Shown here: piece after piece, positions 38,708-45,705 of the stretch | Numbering within the stretch: position 1 is the first letter of the stretch | Layout: each line of letters starts with the position of its first letter | Translations under genes and position numbers: made by a program | Origin: Kitasatospora phosalacinea | Lineage (GTDB): Bacteria > Actinomycetota > Actinomycetes > Streptomycetales > Streptomycetaceae | Length of the DNA: 64,000 nt | Reading direction: 5' to 3' | Assembly: GCF_030268885.1 (NCBI RefSeq) | Contig: NZ_BSSA01000015.1 | Location: 124,001-188,000 of the forward strand | The notes under the pieces: generated by a model | The model's database searches: none | Told to the model about the DNA's origin: nothing | Seen by the model: only the letters and a program-made list of their open reading frames with translations

Positions 38708-39601
38708 GTGTCCCAGCCCGATGGCCTTCGCTTGACCTTCGAGCGCATCGCCGACGACCTGAAGCAGCAGATCAGGGACAACGCCCTGCGGCCAGGACAG
38801 CTGCTGCCCTCGCAGAGCCAGCTCATGAAGACCTACAAGGCGTCGAGCCTGACCGTGCAGAAGGCCATGGCCCTGTTGCGGGAGGAGGGTTGGGCGGTCT
38901 CGAAGCCCGGCAAGGGCACCTTCGTCAGCCAGACCGTCGACCTAGAGCGCGCCTACCAGACGATCAGCGCAGACCTGGAGCGCCAGATCCGCGCCGGCGA
39001 CCTCACCCCCGGGATCAAGCTGCCCTCGCGCGAAAGCCTCGCCGAGCAATACGGCGCTCCCGTCACGGCGGTCGACGCGGCCATCCGCAAGCTCCTCGAC
39101 GAGCGGTGGCTCACCCGCGACGTGTCCGGCAGCGCGCCGGAGGTCTTCGTGCGGAGTGCGGACGACCCGACGATGGCATCGCGCCTCGCCTACGAGCAGC
39201 TGGCAAAGAAGATCGCAGACGGGACACTCCAGGAGGGGACCGAGCTCACCGATCAGCAGGTCGCCGACATGTTCGGCATCGACGAGCAGGCCGCCCACCA
39301 CGCGCTCGTCCTCCTGCTGGTCGAGGGCGAGGGCACGCGCATCCGTCGCGGCGTCCCCACCGAGACGGGCGGCATGAGGGTCGTGGAGGCTGTTGCCGTC
39401 GGCCAGCTCACGGCGGTCCCGGGCGCGCTGGAGACCTACAGCGGCCCGTCTCCGGAGGAGCTGATGACGCGCCAGCGCATCCAGCACCTGGCCGACGTCC
39501 TGGAGGACGCGCTGGAGCAGATCGAGGAGATGCGCGAGCGCATCGAAGCCCTGGAGGCCGGCGCCAAGCCGAAGAGGACGACAACACGGAAGCCCGGCTG
39601 A
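38708..39601 (+). CDS. GntR family regulator with three winged-helix units
   Basis: The product has 297 residues. The first unit (residues ~8-75: ERIADDLKQQIRDNALRPG, LPSQSQLMKTYKAS, GKGTFVS) is a standard GntR winged helix. A second copy follows at ~80-140 (DLERQIRAGDLTPGIKLPSR, EQYGAPVTAVDAAIRKLL). A more diverged third lies at ~155-215 (YEQLAKKIADGTLQEG, MFGIDEQAAHHALVLLL). The C-terminus (~245-285) is a coiled coil (LEDALEQIEEMRERIEALEAG). No UTRA or FadR ligand domain is present. It corresponds to KorSA-like repressors of AICE transfer. GTG 38708 follows GAGGGGG. The phased CCATCC repeats 100 bp upstream are the likely operator and suit a protein with several DNA-binding units. Confidence 0.88.
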   Translation: MSQPDGLRLTFERIADDLKQQIRDNALRPGQLLPSQSQLMKTYKASSLTVQKAMALLREEGWAVSKPGKGTFVSQTVDLERAYQTISADLERQIRAGDLTPGIKLPSRESLAEQYGAPVTAVDAAIRKLLDERWLTRDVSGSAPEVFVRSADDPTMASRLAYEQLAKKIADGTLQEGTELTDQQVADMFGIDEQAAHHALVLLLVEGEGTRIRRGVPTETGGMRVVEAVAVGQLTAVPGALETYSGPSPEELMTRQRIQHLADVLEDALEQIEEMRERIEALEAGAKPKRTTTRKPG

Positions 39602-39720
39602 CCCCAGCGGTCCTGACGAGCGGGATCACCCGGTCGGTTATGGTCGTCCGCTGTTCACGCCGGGTCTTGGCGGGCGGCGTACCGTTGGTGAGGAACGAAG
39701 TCGCAGGTTCAGGGGTGGCC

Positions 39721-40947
39721 ATGGCGGAGAGCATCGGGGACCGGATCGGGCGGTTGCGCCGACGTCGGGGCATGACGCAGGAGCAGCTCGCGGAGGCGTC
39801 CGGGGTGTCGGTGGCGACCATCCGGAAGCTGGAGCGCAACGACCGCGAGAGCGCCCGCATGGGCACGTTGCGCCAGCTCGCCCAGGCGTTGGGCGTGAAG
39901 ACGACGGACCTCATGCAGACCGGTCCGATCGAGGCACCGGTCGCCCCGGAGGTCGACCCGGCCGGGATTCTGGCGATCCGTCGGGTGATCACACCCGCCC
40001 GGGGCCTGGGCCGGGTGACCCACGCTGATGACGCTCAAGACGCCCCGACCATCACCGGGGTACGCGCGTCGGTGCGCGAAGGTAACCGCCTCTACCAAGG
40101 CGATGACTACGCCGCGACGCTGGGAGCTCTGCCGAGCGTGTTGACCGAGGCTGCCCAGGTCGCCGAACTGGCAGAGGGTGAGGCCAGGTTGGCGGCGCTG
40201 GAAGTGCAGGCGCAGGCGTACCAGCTGGCTGGGTCCACGCTGATCCACCTTCGGCATGACGATCTCGCCTACCAGGCGCTGAGCCGGGCCATCGACCTGG
40301 CCGAGCGCAGCGGCAACCAGGTCCTCGGTGCGTCCGCGGTGGTCTCGCTGTGCTGGCTGCTGCTTCGGCAGCGCCGCTTCGACGAAGCCGAAGACGTGGC
40401 CGTCGCCACGGCGGACGCGATCGAGCCGTCCTTCCGGCACTCCACTGCCAGCCATCTCGGCACGTGGGGCTGGCTGCTGCTGCGGGGATCGGCAGCGGCC
40501 GTGCGCAACAACCGCACTCCGGAGGCGGACGAGATGCTTCGGCAGGCCAAGGCCGCCGCCGTCCTGGTCGGCCGGGACGTGATCGACTACCACGAGTACT
40601 GGACGACCTTCGGCCCCAACACGGTGGCCATGAAGGAGGTCGAGAACGCCATGGTCCTGCGCGAGTACGGCAAGGCCCTCCAGCTCTCCGGACAGGTCAC
40701 CGCCCCCGCACGGTCCACCTCCAACAACCGCAACCGCCACCTGCTCGACCTCGCCGCCGCCCACACCGAACAGCGCGACTACGCGCCGGCCACCGACATC
40801 CTGATGGGCATCAAGCAGGCCGCCCCGGAGTGGCTGCGTTACCAGCGATACGCCCGGGACATCGCCACCACCCTCGTCACCCGACGCAAGCGCGGCCTGT
40901 CCCCACAACTCGTCGAACTCGCCGACTTCCTCGCCGTCGAACTCTGA
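39721..40947 (+). CDS. XRE-type HTH regulator with TPR-like C-terminal domain
   Basis: The product has 408 residues. An N-terminal Cro/C1 helix-turn-helix spans ~8-65 (IGDRIGRLRRRRGMTQEQLA, GVSVATIRKLER). The remaining ~300 residues are all-helical tetratricopeptide-like repeats (YQALSRAIDLAERSGN, RRFDEAEDVAVATADAIE, RDYAPATDILMGI). This layout is common in Streptomyces regulators and in peptide-responsive RRNPP-like proteins; a ligand is not known. ATG 39721 follows GGGGT. It lies 119 bases downstream of the GntR gene on the same strand and is probably part of the element's regulatory module. Confidence 0.88.
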   Translation: MAESIGDRIGRLRRRRGMTQEQLAEASGVSVATIRKLERNDRESARMGTLRQLAQALGVKTTDLMQTGPIEAPVAPEVDPAGILAIRRVITPARGLGRVTHADDAQDAPTITGVRASVREGNRLYQGDDYAATLGALPSVLTEAAQVAELAEGEARLAALEVQAQAYQLAGSTLIHLRHDDLAYQALSRAIDLAERSGNQVLGASAVVSLCWLLLRQRRFDEAEDVAVATADAIEPSFRHSTASHLGTWGWLLLRGSAAAVRNNRTPEADEMLRQAKAAAVLVGRDVIDYHEYWTTFGPNTVAMKEVENAMVLREYGKALQLSGQVTAPARSTSNNRNRHLLDLAAAHTEQRDYAPATDILMGIKQAAPEWLRYQRYARDIATTLVTRRKRGLSPQLVELADFLAVEL

Positions 40948-41120
40948 CCAGCCCGGCAGAGACACCATGTATCAGATCCACAGCGGGCGGCAGGCGAACT
41001 GACCCCGCACGTTCCTGGGCCACCCGGTGCAGACGCCCGACGATCTCAGTAACCGCACGAACGGCACGGACCGACACTGCCTCGGTCCTGCGCCGAGCCG
41101 AACTGAGATGGGACGAAGAG

Positions 41121-41459
41121 ATGACCAAGCCCGCGAAGCCCACCGCCGTCGTCTACCTGTGCACCGCCAAGGACGAGCCCGTCGTCACCCGGCAGGCGAT
41201 GTGCGAGCGGATCGCCCGCGAGTCGGGCCTGCACCTCGCGGGCGTAATCCACGACGACGAGGGCGCCACCGAACCCGACCAGCGCCGAGGACTAACCTAC
41301 GCCCTGCAGATGCTCCTCGACGGCGACGCCGACACCATCATCGTCCCCACCGGCGAGATGCTCTCCGTCCTGCCTGACGAGAAGGCCCGTGTCAGCCGGT
41401 CCGTCAGGAAAGCCGGCGGCCGAATCATCGTGGCCAGCGAGGTGAGCACCCGTAGCTGA
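41121..41459 (+). CDS. Serine-recombinase-fold protein lacking catalytic residues
   Basis: The product has 112 residues and resembles the N-terminal catalytic domain of serine recombinases in outline (VVYLCTAKDE, then QAMCERIARESGLHLAGVI, DDEGATEPDQRRGLTYALQML, ADTIIVPTGEML). The position of the nucleophile motif YxRVS reads YLCTA, and the RLSR motif is replaced by GEMLS. No DNA-binding domain follows, so catalysis is unlikely. Such solitary resolvase-like proteins occur in Streptomyces integrative elements; their function is unknown. ATG 41121 follows GGACGAAGAG. It is the last recognisable gene before the non-coding right end of the element. Confidence 0.75.
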   Translation: MTKPAKPTAVVYLCTAKDEPVVTRQAMCERIARESGLHLAGVIHDDEGATEPDQRRGLTYALQMLLDGDADTIIVPTGEMLSVLPDEKARVSRSVRKAGGRIIVASEVSTRS

Positions 41460-42177
41460 GCCCGGCTTCTTCGCCCTCGCGCAAGGCTGTCGCTTAGGGA
41501 TACAGGGAGTGGGCCTCTCGGCCATCGGCTGTGCCACAGTCCAGCGCGGACATGGCCGGTCCAGTGAACAGCGGTGGCGGGCAGGCAGGTTCAGCAGTTC
41601 AGCAAGACGCGGCTCGGTGGTGGAGTACGTCGAAACTTTCGTTACGGGTTCAAGGCGGCCCGCTTGCGCGGGCCGCGCGCGCCCGCAGGCCGAGCCGCCC
41701 CGCGCTTCCTGTCTACGCCCCACCGCGCGACGGCCCGGCCCCCTGCGCGCGCAAAAGCGGAGAAAGGGCCAGGCAGGGCCCGGTGATGGCCTGGCAGCAG
41801 GCCAACGACGGGGCAGGCCAGGGAAGGCGGGATCGGCCAGCATCCGAGCCGCGTCTCCGGGCTGGCGCTGACCGGGAGGGCCGAGGCGCTCGCCGTGGGC
41901 AGGGTGGCCCAACACTGACGCACCATGGCGGGACTCGGTGCTCGGGCGCGGGCCGGGCGGCGAAGCGAGCTCTACCCACCTACCCGGGCCGGGGCCCGCG
42001 TCGGGCAAGGCCAGGGGGCCACTCGGCCAAATTGCGGGCAGGCCAAAGCCTGCCCGAGATCGCGGGCAAGCTTACGGCCCCCCTGACCATGCCCGACCCC
42101 AACCCGGGCAGGACGCCGGCCAAAGCCCGCTCCACCGCCCTCACTGCCACCCGCCACAACCCCCAGTGGTGTAGACC
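41460..42177. other. Non-coding right end of the element; candidate transfer locus
   Basis: No convincing gene lies in these ~720 bases; the long frames here are GC artefacts with Arg/Ala/Gly/Pro-only products. A perfect 9-bp hairpin (GCGGCCCGC-TTGC-GCGGGCCGC, 41655-41676) could terminate the preceding gene. The hexamer CGGGCA occurs directly at 42002, 42035, 42063 and 42105 and inverted at 42051 and 42090. Clustered short repeats in a non-coding part next to transfer genes are what a clt-like Tra-binding locus would look like, but the motif is not one I know. Confidence 0.4.
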
Positions 42178-42240
42178 TCTGACGGCAACGCTGACGGCAA
42201 CAGGGGCGGACAACAACGCACTTCCACGCACGTTGACGGA
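42178..42240. repeat. Integrase-type direct repeats (right end of the element)
   Basis: TGACGGCAACG at 42180 and TGACGGCAAC at 42192 stand 12 bp apart in the same orientation as the left copy, with a partial TTGACGGA at 42233. The block aligns with 33793-33828 over ~35 bp, including the trailing GGCGGAC. They are either arm sites or the right-hand repeat of the element, and lie 52-112 bp from the 20-bp core candidate at 42292. Confidence 0.6.
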
Positions 42241-42291
42241 CCGGTAGATTGCCGCTCACCTGCGAAAACGCAGCCAGAAGGGGTCGCCTAT

Positions 42292-42311
42292 CACACGTAC
42301 TATGTACTCGC
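42292..42311. repeat. 20-bp direct repeat, candidate attachment core (attR) before the orphan tip
   Basis: This is a perfect copy of CACACGTACTATGTACTCGC at 33100-33119. The sequence to its left (element end) has no resemblance to the Hint coding sequence. The sequence to its right continues as a diverged Hint end (TPILVHN) and then a different toxin tip. Confidence 0.5.
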
Positions 42312-42692
42312 TGGAGTACGCCGATTTTGGTTCATAATGGCGGCGAGGCGGGTCCGGGTCAGGTTTACGTATGGCGCGCTGTCACGGATCCTGAACTCGC
42401 GGACATCTCAAAAAACCGAACTTGGAAGAGCCTAAATAATGCCAAGTGGTTCTCTTTTATCGAGCGAGGTGCCGCCGAATATGCCCGAAGGGCTAACGCG
42501 GGCTACCCTGATGATGGGGCTTACACCATGATTCGCACTACGGTCAATATGGCGGATCTGCCAGAAGGTGCTCGCATGGAGTATACTGCCGATGTTATTG
42601 ATGGCGGATTTACTCTCAGTGATGATCAATTGAAGATCCTGGGGAGGCCGGCAATCATGACCAGCATGAGCACTGGCGTAGGCTGCAAATGA
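42312..42692 (+). pseudogene. Orphan Rhs C-terminal toxin tip (ADP-ribosyltransferase-like), displaced
   Basis: From the 20-bp repeat the sequence continues with the Hint end in a shifted frame (STPILVHN). One base is missing just after the repeat (about 42312-42318), so even in a fused state this copy could not be read from HTYYVLAG. The ~115-residue tip begins GGEAGPGQVYVWRAVTDPELAD and continues with NNAKWFSFIERGAAEYARRA and MIRTTVNMADLPEG. The pattern of WRAVtdpEL followed by KwFsfxxxxAxxyA resembles polymorphic-toxin ADP-ribosyltransferase folds; this is a motif-level guess. Base composition is far lower in GC than the chromosome. The stop overlaps the next start (ATGA), so toxin and downstream gene form a pair. 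No Rhs core, signal or promoter precedes it. It is best read as a previous warhead of the Rhs protein at 26488. Confidence 0.75.
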
Positions 42693-43171
42693 GATATGTA
42701 ATTGCAGCATCCACGGAGCGGATGGTCGAGGCATGCAGGAATGCCCTGGGTGGCAGGTCAGGGGTCGAGTTCCGGGTTGGCTCGGTACCTGAAACTGGGG
42801 TAGACTGTGATGCTGCGATTTTGAGCTTCCCGCTTGCCCATGAACGCTATTACGGAATGCCGCGAGTTGGTGTGGCGCAGGCTCTGGTGAATACGCGAGG
42901 CGATGGTGCGCCAAGCATAATCCTGGCAACCCCTCCCGCTCCTCCGCAGACCTTAGTGGGTAGTGGTAGCGATTCCGAGATTGAGAGGCACGTATTCCAT
43001 GTCCTCGACTCGTGCGTGACTGAGTTTGCGAATGCCTTTCCTGGGCGCGAGGAAAGCTCGAAGATTCTTATACATCTAGAGGCGGCTGGAATTGATCGAG
43101 GGGACCTTGCCGCACCCGTCAAGGGGGTTTCGAAATTCCTTTCGCAGGCGCGGCCCGTTGTAGGTGAATAA
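42689..43171 (+). CDS. Probable immunity protein of the orphan toxin tip
   Basis: The product has 160 residues and a start codon overlapping the toxin stop (ATGA). It has no signal peptide or membrane segment, as expected for a cytosolic antidote. The sequence contains CDAAILSFPLAHERYYGMPR, GVAQALVNTRGDG, IILATPPAPP and a helical C-terminus. The alternating hydrophobic strands hint at an alpha/beta, possibly macro-like, fold, but I do not recognise the family. The coding sequence is relatively AT-rich like the tip. Retaining an intact immunity gene next to a decayed toxin is common in tip-displacement loci, because it still protects against kin carrying the old tip. The strong terminator that follows closes the module. 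Confidence 0.7.
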   Translation: MRYVIAASTERMVEACRNALGGRSGVEFRVGSVPETGVDCDAAILSFPLAHERYYGMPRVGVAQALVNTRGDGAPSIILATPPAPPQTLVGSGSDSEIERHVFHVLDSCVTEFANAFPGREESSKILIHLEAAGIDRGDLAAPVKGVSKFLSQARPVVGE

Positions 43172-43175
43172 AGCA

Positions 43176-43214
43176 CCAGAGGCCCCACCGGAACCCTTCC
43201 GGTGGGGCCTCTGG
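43176..43214 (+). terminator. Very strong terminator after the orphan tip-immunity pair
   Basis: An 18-bp perfect stem (CCAGAGGCCCCACCGGAA with its complement) and a CCC loop lie 4 bases after the stop codon. It occupies the same relative place as the terminator at 33752-33788 behind the current tip, but with unrelated sequence. Confidence 0.88.
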
Positions 43215-43218
43215 GCTG

Positions 43219-43254
43219 TCTTGACGGCAACGGTTGACGGCAACGTCAGCGGAC
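43219..43254. repeat. Integrase-proximal direct repeats (copy beside the decayed integrase)
   Basis: TTGACGGCAACGG at 43221 and TTGACGGCAACG at 43234 followed by TCAGCGGAC reproduce the left repeats at 33793-33828 nearly base for base, again directly between a toxin-immunity terminator and the end of an integrase. Confidence 0.7.
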
Positions 43255-43293
43255 AGGGGCTGCGCAGAGCGGTGGTTCGTCGCCGTCGTCGGG

Positions 43294-43917
43294 TCAGGTG
43301 GTGGTCTCGTCGGGGTTGCGGAGGGCGTTGCCGAGGAGGTCGATGGCGTCGCGCTGGAGACGGAGCCGGACGTGGGCGTACACGGTGGCGGTCACGTCGA
43401 TGTGGGCATGACCCAACAGCTCCTTGATGACGACGAGTTCGGCGCCCTGTTCCAGGAGAAGGGTCGCCGCCGAGTGCCGTAGGTCGTGGAAGCGGATATG
43501 GCGGAGGCGAGCGCGACGGAGGAGTGCGTTGAAGTGGCGGGTGAGGGTGGCGGGTTCGATGGGTGGCCGTTGGGCCGGGTGAAGAGGTAGCCGCTGTCCT
43601 TCCAACCCGCGCCGACCTTGTCCCTCTCCTGGGCCTGCTGCTTACGGTGGGTGCGGAATGAGGGCAGGCAGGGATCGGGAGGACGATGCGGCGTTCGGAG
43701 CTGACTATCTTGGTGGAGAGGGTTGTCAGGCCTCTGATACGTGTGCGCTGGGGGGTGCGGCGGATGCTGGCCGCGCTGGTGTCCAGGTTGAGGTCTTCCC
43801 AGCGCAGGCCGAGGAGTTCGCCCTTGCGCAGGCCGGTGCGGAGAGCGAGTTCGAACAGCGTGTGGAGGCGGTGGCTCTGGGCGGCAGTCAGGGGGATGCG
43901 GGCCTCGTCAGCGGACA
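43294..43917 (-). pseudogene. Decayed tyrosine integrase, second copy (C-terminal part)
   Basis: This is a close relative of the integrase at 33820-35127. The first part (minus strand) has LTAAQSHRLHTLFELALRTG and RKGELLGLRWEDLNLD. A one-base loss near 43560 (GATGGGTGG where the other copy has GATGGGGTGG) shifts the frame. The last ~100 codons retain FHDLRHSAATLLLEQG, LLGHAHIDVT and ATVYAHV in the other frame. Homology to the first copy stops abruptly near 43917, so the N-terminal half and the rest of its element are gone. The C-terminal tail differs from the first copy (NPDETTT). It is probably the remnant of an earlier related element that brought in the tip at 42312. Confidence 0.85.
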
Positions 43918-44230
43918 GTGGGTCTCCTCCTCTCCTCGATCGTGCCCAGACCATCGGATCGGGATGGCTCAACCGCAACAGCCCCGATGACTGTGCCGAA
44001 CTCGTCACTCGCATCCTGCGTGCGTTCACCAACCCTTCCCTCAAAGGAGCCACACGGCTTACAGATGCCTGTGGCCACCGAAGCGGTGGCCACAGGCATC
44101 GTCGAACAGCGGATCCCTTCGCCGCACCCGCACCGGAGAACTTGGCCTGGCCCGAACCGGCGTTGAGGATCGACCGCCGCTGACCGCACACTCATGTGCT
44201 CGGCGGACGCGGACGTTGGCCGGGCACGCG
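43918..44230. other. Junction region beyond the decayed integrase
   Basis: No intact gene is present in these ~310 bases. A plus-strand fragment around 43940-44060 reads WLNRNSPDDCAELVTRILRA and may be a gene remnant; I do not recognise it. A perfect 15-bp hairpin lies at 44065-44099. The region probably marks the boundary between element debris and the chromosome. Confidence 0.5.
44065..44099. terminator. Perfect 15-bp hairpin
   Basis: ATGCCTGTGGCCACC pairs perfectly with GGTGGCCACAGGCAT around a GAAGC loop. It lies 130 bases beyond the stop of the nucleobase permease (minus strand) and could terminate it. It may equally be a relic of the mobile region. Confidence 0.6.
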
Positions 44231-45619
44231 TCAGCCGCGGTCGTCGTCGTAGCTGCTGGTGCCCTCGTCCAGGAGGGGGCCGTCCGTGGCCGGGTGCTTG
44301 AGGTGGGTGGGGGCGAGGGCGCGCAGGCCGTGGTAGCCGAGCAGGGTGATCAGGGTGCCCAGGGCGATGCCGCCGAGTTCGAAGTTGTCGGTGAACTTCA
44401 GCGTGACGTTGCCGATGCCGACGATCACGCCCGCCGCGACCGGGACCAGGTGGAGCGGGTTGGTGAGGTCGACCCTGTTGTGGATCCAGATCTGCGCGCC
44501 CAGCAGGCCGATCATGCCGTACAGCACGACGGTGATCCCGCCCAGCACCCCGCCCGGGATCGCCGCGACCACCGCGCCGAACTTCGGGCACAGGCCGAAC
44601 AGGATCGCGAAGGCGGCCGCGCACCAGTACGCCGCCGTCGAGTACACCCGGGTCGCCGCCATCACGCCGATGTTCTCCGCGTACGTGGTCGTCGCCGGAC
44701 CGCCCACCGCGGTGGACAGCACGGTGGCCGCGCCGTCCGCCATGATCGCGGTGCCCATCCGGTCGTCCAGCGGGTCACCCGTCATCTCGGAGACCGCCTT
44801 CACGTGCCCGGCGTTCTCCGCGATCAGCGCCACCACCACCGGCAGCGCCACCAGGACCGCCGAGGCCGAGAAGCTCGGCGCGTGCAGCGAGGGCAGGCCG
44901 ATCCAGTCCGCCTTGCCGACGCCCGACAGGTCCAGGCGCCAGTGCTCCGTCGGGGCGCCGCCGCCCACCGGGGAGTCGATCTTCCCGAAGAGGCGGTCGA
45001 ACAGCCAGGACACGGCGTACCCGAACACCAGCCCCAGGAAGATCGCGATCCGCGACCAGAACCCCCGCAGCACCACCAGCGCCAGCGCCGTGAACGTCAT
45101 CACCAGCAGCGCCGTCCACTGGTCCTGGGGCCAGTACGTCCCCGCCGCCACCGGCGCCAGGTTGAAGCCGATCAGCATCACCACCGCGCCCGTGACCACC
45201 GGCGGCAGCACCGCGTGGATCACCTTCGCCCCGAACCCCTGCACCACCGCCCCGCACGCCGCCAGCACCGCACCCACCACCAGCAGCGCACCCGTCAGCG
45301 TCGCCGCGTCCCCGCCCTGGGTCCTGATCACCGCCGCCACGCCGACGAACGACAGGCTGGAGCCCAGGTACGAGGGGATCCGCCCCTGCGTCACCAGCAG
45401 GAAGAACACCGTCGCCACGCCCGACACCATCACCGCGAGGTTCGGGTCCAGCCCCATCAGCACCGGCGCCACGAAGGTGGCCCCGAACATCGCCACCACG
45501 TGCTGCGCCCCGAGCCCGACCGTCCGCCCCCAGGACAGCCGCTCGTCCGGCCGCACCACCGCCCCGGGCCGCGGCGAGCGCCCGTCCCCGTGCAGCTTCC
45601 ACCCGAACCCGACCTTCAT
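44231..45619 (-). CDS. Uracil/xanthine permease, NCS2 family
   Basis: The product is a 462-residue polytopic membrane protein of the nucleobase:cation symporter-2 family. The N-terminal family hallmark QHVVAMFGATFVAPVLMGLD is present, as are the substrate-site segment ALIAENAGHVKAVSEMTGDP and the downstream GGPATTTYAENIGVMAATRV. Around 12-14 hydrophobic helices are visible. Relatives import uracil or purines with protons; AENxGH and TYAENIG favour a UraA-like uracil type. The C-terminal tail is charged (DEGTSSYDDDRG). ATG 45619 follows GAGAGGGAG. It stands alone, downstream of the frameshifted ThuA-like gene. Confidence 0.93.
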   Translation of the reverse strand: MKVGFGWKLHGDGRSPRPGAVVRPDERLSWGRTVGLGAQHVVAMFGATFVAPVLMGLDPNLAVMVSGVATVFFLLVTQGRIPSYLGSSLSFVGVAAVIRTQGGDAATLTGALLVVGAVLAACGAVVQGFGAKVIHAVLPPVVTGAVVMLIGFNLAPVAAGTYWPQDQWTALLVMTFTALALVVLRGFWSRIAIFLGLVFGYAVSWLFDRLFGKIDSPVGGGAPTEHWRLDLSGVGKADWIGLPSLHAPSFSASAVLVALPVVVALIAENAGHVKAVSEMTGDPLDDRMGTAIMADGAATVLSTAVGGPATTTYAENIGVMAATRVYSTAAYWCAAAFAILFGLCPKFGAVVAAIPGGVLGGITVVLYGMIGLLGAQIWIHNRVDLTNPLHLVPVAAGVIVGIGNVTLKFTDNFELGGIALGTLITLLGYHGLRALAPTHLKHPATDGPLLDEGTSSYDDDRG

Positions 45620-45705
45620 CCCGCTGCTCCCTCTCCGACCTGCCCGAACACGTGTCGCGCCATGATCCCCCACCACCCGGGCGGCACCCCACCAGGGCGG
45701 GCGTG

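Larger units (their letters stand above)
33793..42240. mobile_element. AICE-like integrative element (pSAM2/SLP1 type)
   Basis: The gene set and order are those of actinomycete integrative and conjugative elements. A minus-strand operon runs SCO3933-like gene, FtsK/SpoIIIE-like Tra, Rep, excisionase, integrase. It faces GntR- and XRE-type regulators, and a recombinase-fold gene follows. TTGACGGCAACG-type repeats mark both ends (33793-33828 and 42178-42240). At about 8.4 kb it is small for the class and lacks recognisable spd genes. Integrase and Rep each contain an in-frame TGA, so autonomous mobility is doubtful. No tRNA-like sequence is seen at either end. If the 20-bp repeat at 33100/42292 is the true core, the element would extend from 33100 to 42311 and include the Rhs tip and its immunity gene. 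Confidence 0.8.

Noticed and set aside
41531..42247. 238-codon plus-strand frame at the right end of the element
   Set aside because: There is no ribosome site, the composition is Arg/Ala/Pro/Gly-biased as expected from GC-rich non-coding DNA, and it runs into the integrase repeats.
44187..44203. CACACTCATGTGCTCGG as a possible third copy of the 20-bp att core bounding the older element
   Set aside because: It needs a 3-bp gap and several mismatches, so it is too weak to separate from chance. It would be worth testing only if the tip-swap model is confirmed.
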